A stretch of 6,551 bases of DNA from Bacteroidota bacterium (GTDB lineage Bacteria; Bacteroidota; Bacteroidia; Flavobacteriales_F; PHOS-HE28), in the NCBI GenBank assembly GCA_963169595.1, contig CAUJFM010000079.1:1-6551 (forward strand), written 5' to 3'. Below, piece by piece: positions 5,737 to 6,551 of the stretch. The notes beneath the pieces are model-generated. The model did not search any database, was not told the origin of the DNA, and saw nothing but the letters and a program-made list of their open reading frames with translations. Every line of letters begins with the position of its first letter. Position 1 is the first letter of the stretch. The translations under genes were made by a program, and so were the position numbers.

Positions 5737-5753
5737 GCCCCCACCTTCACCAG
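5722..5753. terminator. Imperfect inverted repeat across the shared stop of the LuxE-like gene and tyrS
   Basis: CTGGTGGAG (5722-5730) can pair with CTTCACCAG (5745-5753), giving nine pairs with one G-U in the plus-strand RNA, around a 14-base loop that contains both stop codons. The minus-strand RNA has an A-C mismatch at the same place. No T-tract follows. Both arms are coding sequence (LVE in one protein, LVK in the other), so codon use alone could create the repeat. Confidence 0.3.
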
Positions 5754-6551
5754 GAAGTAGTTCTTCTTGCCGCGTTGCAGCAGGATGAAGCGACCGCCCA
5801 GAAGGTCATCCTTGGTCACCACACGGTCCTCGCCTACCTTCTCCCGGTTCACGGCGATACTGTTCTCCTTCAAGGCGCGACGGGCCTCGCCCTTGCTGGG
5901 GAGGAAACTGCACACCTCACTGAGCAGGTCGGCCACGGGAATGCCGGTCGCCAGCGCATCGCGGCTCACTTCGGCTTGCGGCACGCCATCGAACACATCG
6001 AGCCATTGCTGCTCGGTGAGGCCGGCCAAGGCCTCGGCGGTCGCGTTGCCGAAAAGGATCTCTGTCGCCGCCAGCGCGCCGTTCAGCTCCTCCTGCCCAT
6101 GCGCCCGCCGCGTGATATCCGCCGCCAATTCGCGTTGCAGCAGGCGCTTGTGCGGTGCGGCGGCATGCTCGGTCGTCAACGCCTCGATCTCCTCCCTGCT
6201 TCGGGTGGTGAAGGTCCGCAGCAGGCGTGGTGCATCCTCGTCGGTGCTGTTCAGCCAGAACTGGTAGAACTTGTAGGGCGAGGTCCGCTTGGGGTCCAGC
6301 CACACATTACCGCCTTCGCTCTTGCCGAACTTGCTGCCATCGGCCTTGGTGAGCAGCGGACTGGTGACGGCATACGCCTCACCACCGCCCATGCGCCGGA
6401 TCAGTTCCGTGCCGGTGGTGATGTTGCCCCATTGGTCGCTGCCGCCCATCTGCACGCTGCAGCCCTTGTGCTTCCACAGCCAGTAGAAATCGTAGCCCTG
6501 CACCAGCTGGTAGCTGAACTCGGTGAAGGAGATGCCGGTCTCCAGGCGCTT
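5733..6551 (-). CDS. tyrS: Tyrosyl-tRNA synthetase, C-terminal part (5' end outside window)
   Basis: This is the last 272 residues of tyrosyl-tRNA synthetase, which charges tRNA-Tyr with tyrosine in the cytoplasm. The frame is open to the right edge, beginning KRLETGISFTEFSYQL. Tyr14, Gln18 and Asp21 of this fragment match the tyrosine-binding Tyr169, Gln173 and Asp176 of the Bacillus enzyme in spacing, and Gln40 in GGSDQWGNITTG matches its Gln195. KFGKS at fragment positions 74-78 is the KMSKS-loop equivalent, followed by NVWLDPKRTSPYKFYQFWLN. The C-terminal S4-type RNA-binding domain covers about the last 65 residues (VADLLSEV to KKNYFLVKVGA). By that alignment about 155 N-terminal residues, including the HIGH motif, lie beyond the window. 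The family is normally about 400-430 residues, so the gene appears ordinary. It converges on the LuxE-like gene, and their TAG stops overlap in CTAG. Confidence 0.97.
   Translation of the reverse strand, partial: KRLETGISFTEFSYQLVQGYDFYWLWKHKGCSVQMGGSDQWGNITTGTELIRRMGGGEAYAVTSPLLTKADGSKFGKSEGGNVWLDPKRTSPYKFYQFWLNSTDEDAPRLLRTFTTRSREEIEALTTEHAAAPHKRLLQRELAADITRRAHGQEELNGALAATEILFGNATAEALAGLTEQQWLDVFDGVPQAEVSRDALATGIPVADLLSEVCSFLPSKGEARRALKENSIAVNREKVGEDRVVTKDDLLGGRFILLQRGKKNYFLVKVGA

Noticed and set aside
1..6551. Search for defence islands, mobile elements, CRISPR repeats, tRNA/rRNA genes or toxin-antitoxin pairs
   Set aside because: No repeat array, transposase motif, tRNA-like cloverleaf or small paired ORFs were recognised. 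The genes read as ordinary chromosomal content, and a single secreted nuclease with a signal peptide is not evidence of a defence system.

Overview
The window looks like a chromosomal stretch from a GC-rich member of the Bacteroidota. No taxon is named in the sequence. The inference rests on near-consensus Bacteroidota -7 promoter elements (TAnnTTTG or TAnnTTCG) just upstream of the genes, the absence of Shine-Dalgarno sequences, a lipoprotein with the 'FTDGDGDVGL' motif common in that phylum, and a histidine kinase and Na/Pi transporter that read like Bacteroidota versions. No rRNA, tRNA, insertion sequence, CRISPR array or prophage is visible. Coding density is very high and the longest gene-free gap is about 150 bases.

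Layout, left to right: (1) the last 13 codons of an unidentified plus-strand gene, ending at 42; (2) a secreted DNA/RNA non-specific (NUC family) endonuclease with an extra C-terminal OB-like domain, 68-1315 (+); (3) a PhoR-like sensor histidine kinase, 1285-2352 (-), whose 3' end overlaps the nuclease gene; (4) a 152-base divergent promoter region; (5) a Na/Pi-cotransporter fused to a PhoU-like domain, 2505-4190 (+); (6) a small lipoprotein, 4200-4703 (-); (7) a LuxE/PaaK-like acyl-activating enzyme, 4738-5736 (+); (8) the C-terminal two thirds of tyrosyl-tRNA synthetase, 5733 to past the right edge (-).

The five complete genes and tyrS alternate strand, so apart from the fragment ahead of the nuclease there are no operons here. 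Each complete gene appears to have its own promoter. Convergent pairs meet tail to tail with overlaps or almost no gap: 31 bases, a 9-base gap, and a shared CTAG stop. Two of these junctions carry inverted repeats. Divergent pairs share compact promoter regions, and at 4671-4716 the two promoters interlock.

The most suggestive functional link is the kinase with almost no extracytoplasmic sensor placed head to head with a transporter-PhoU fusion. This is plausibly a compact phosphate uptake and sensing pair, although no response regulator lies in the window. Nothing here is clearly a new system. The points most worth checking are the substituted QSSS motifs of the transporter, the transporter-kinase pairing, and the nuclease's C-terminal domain.
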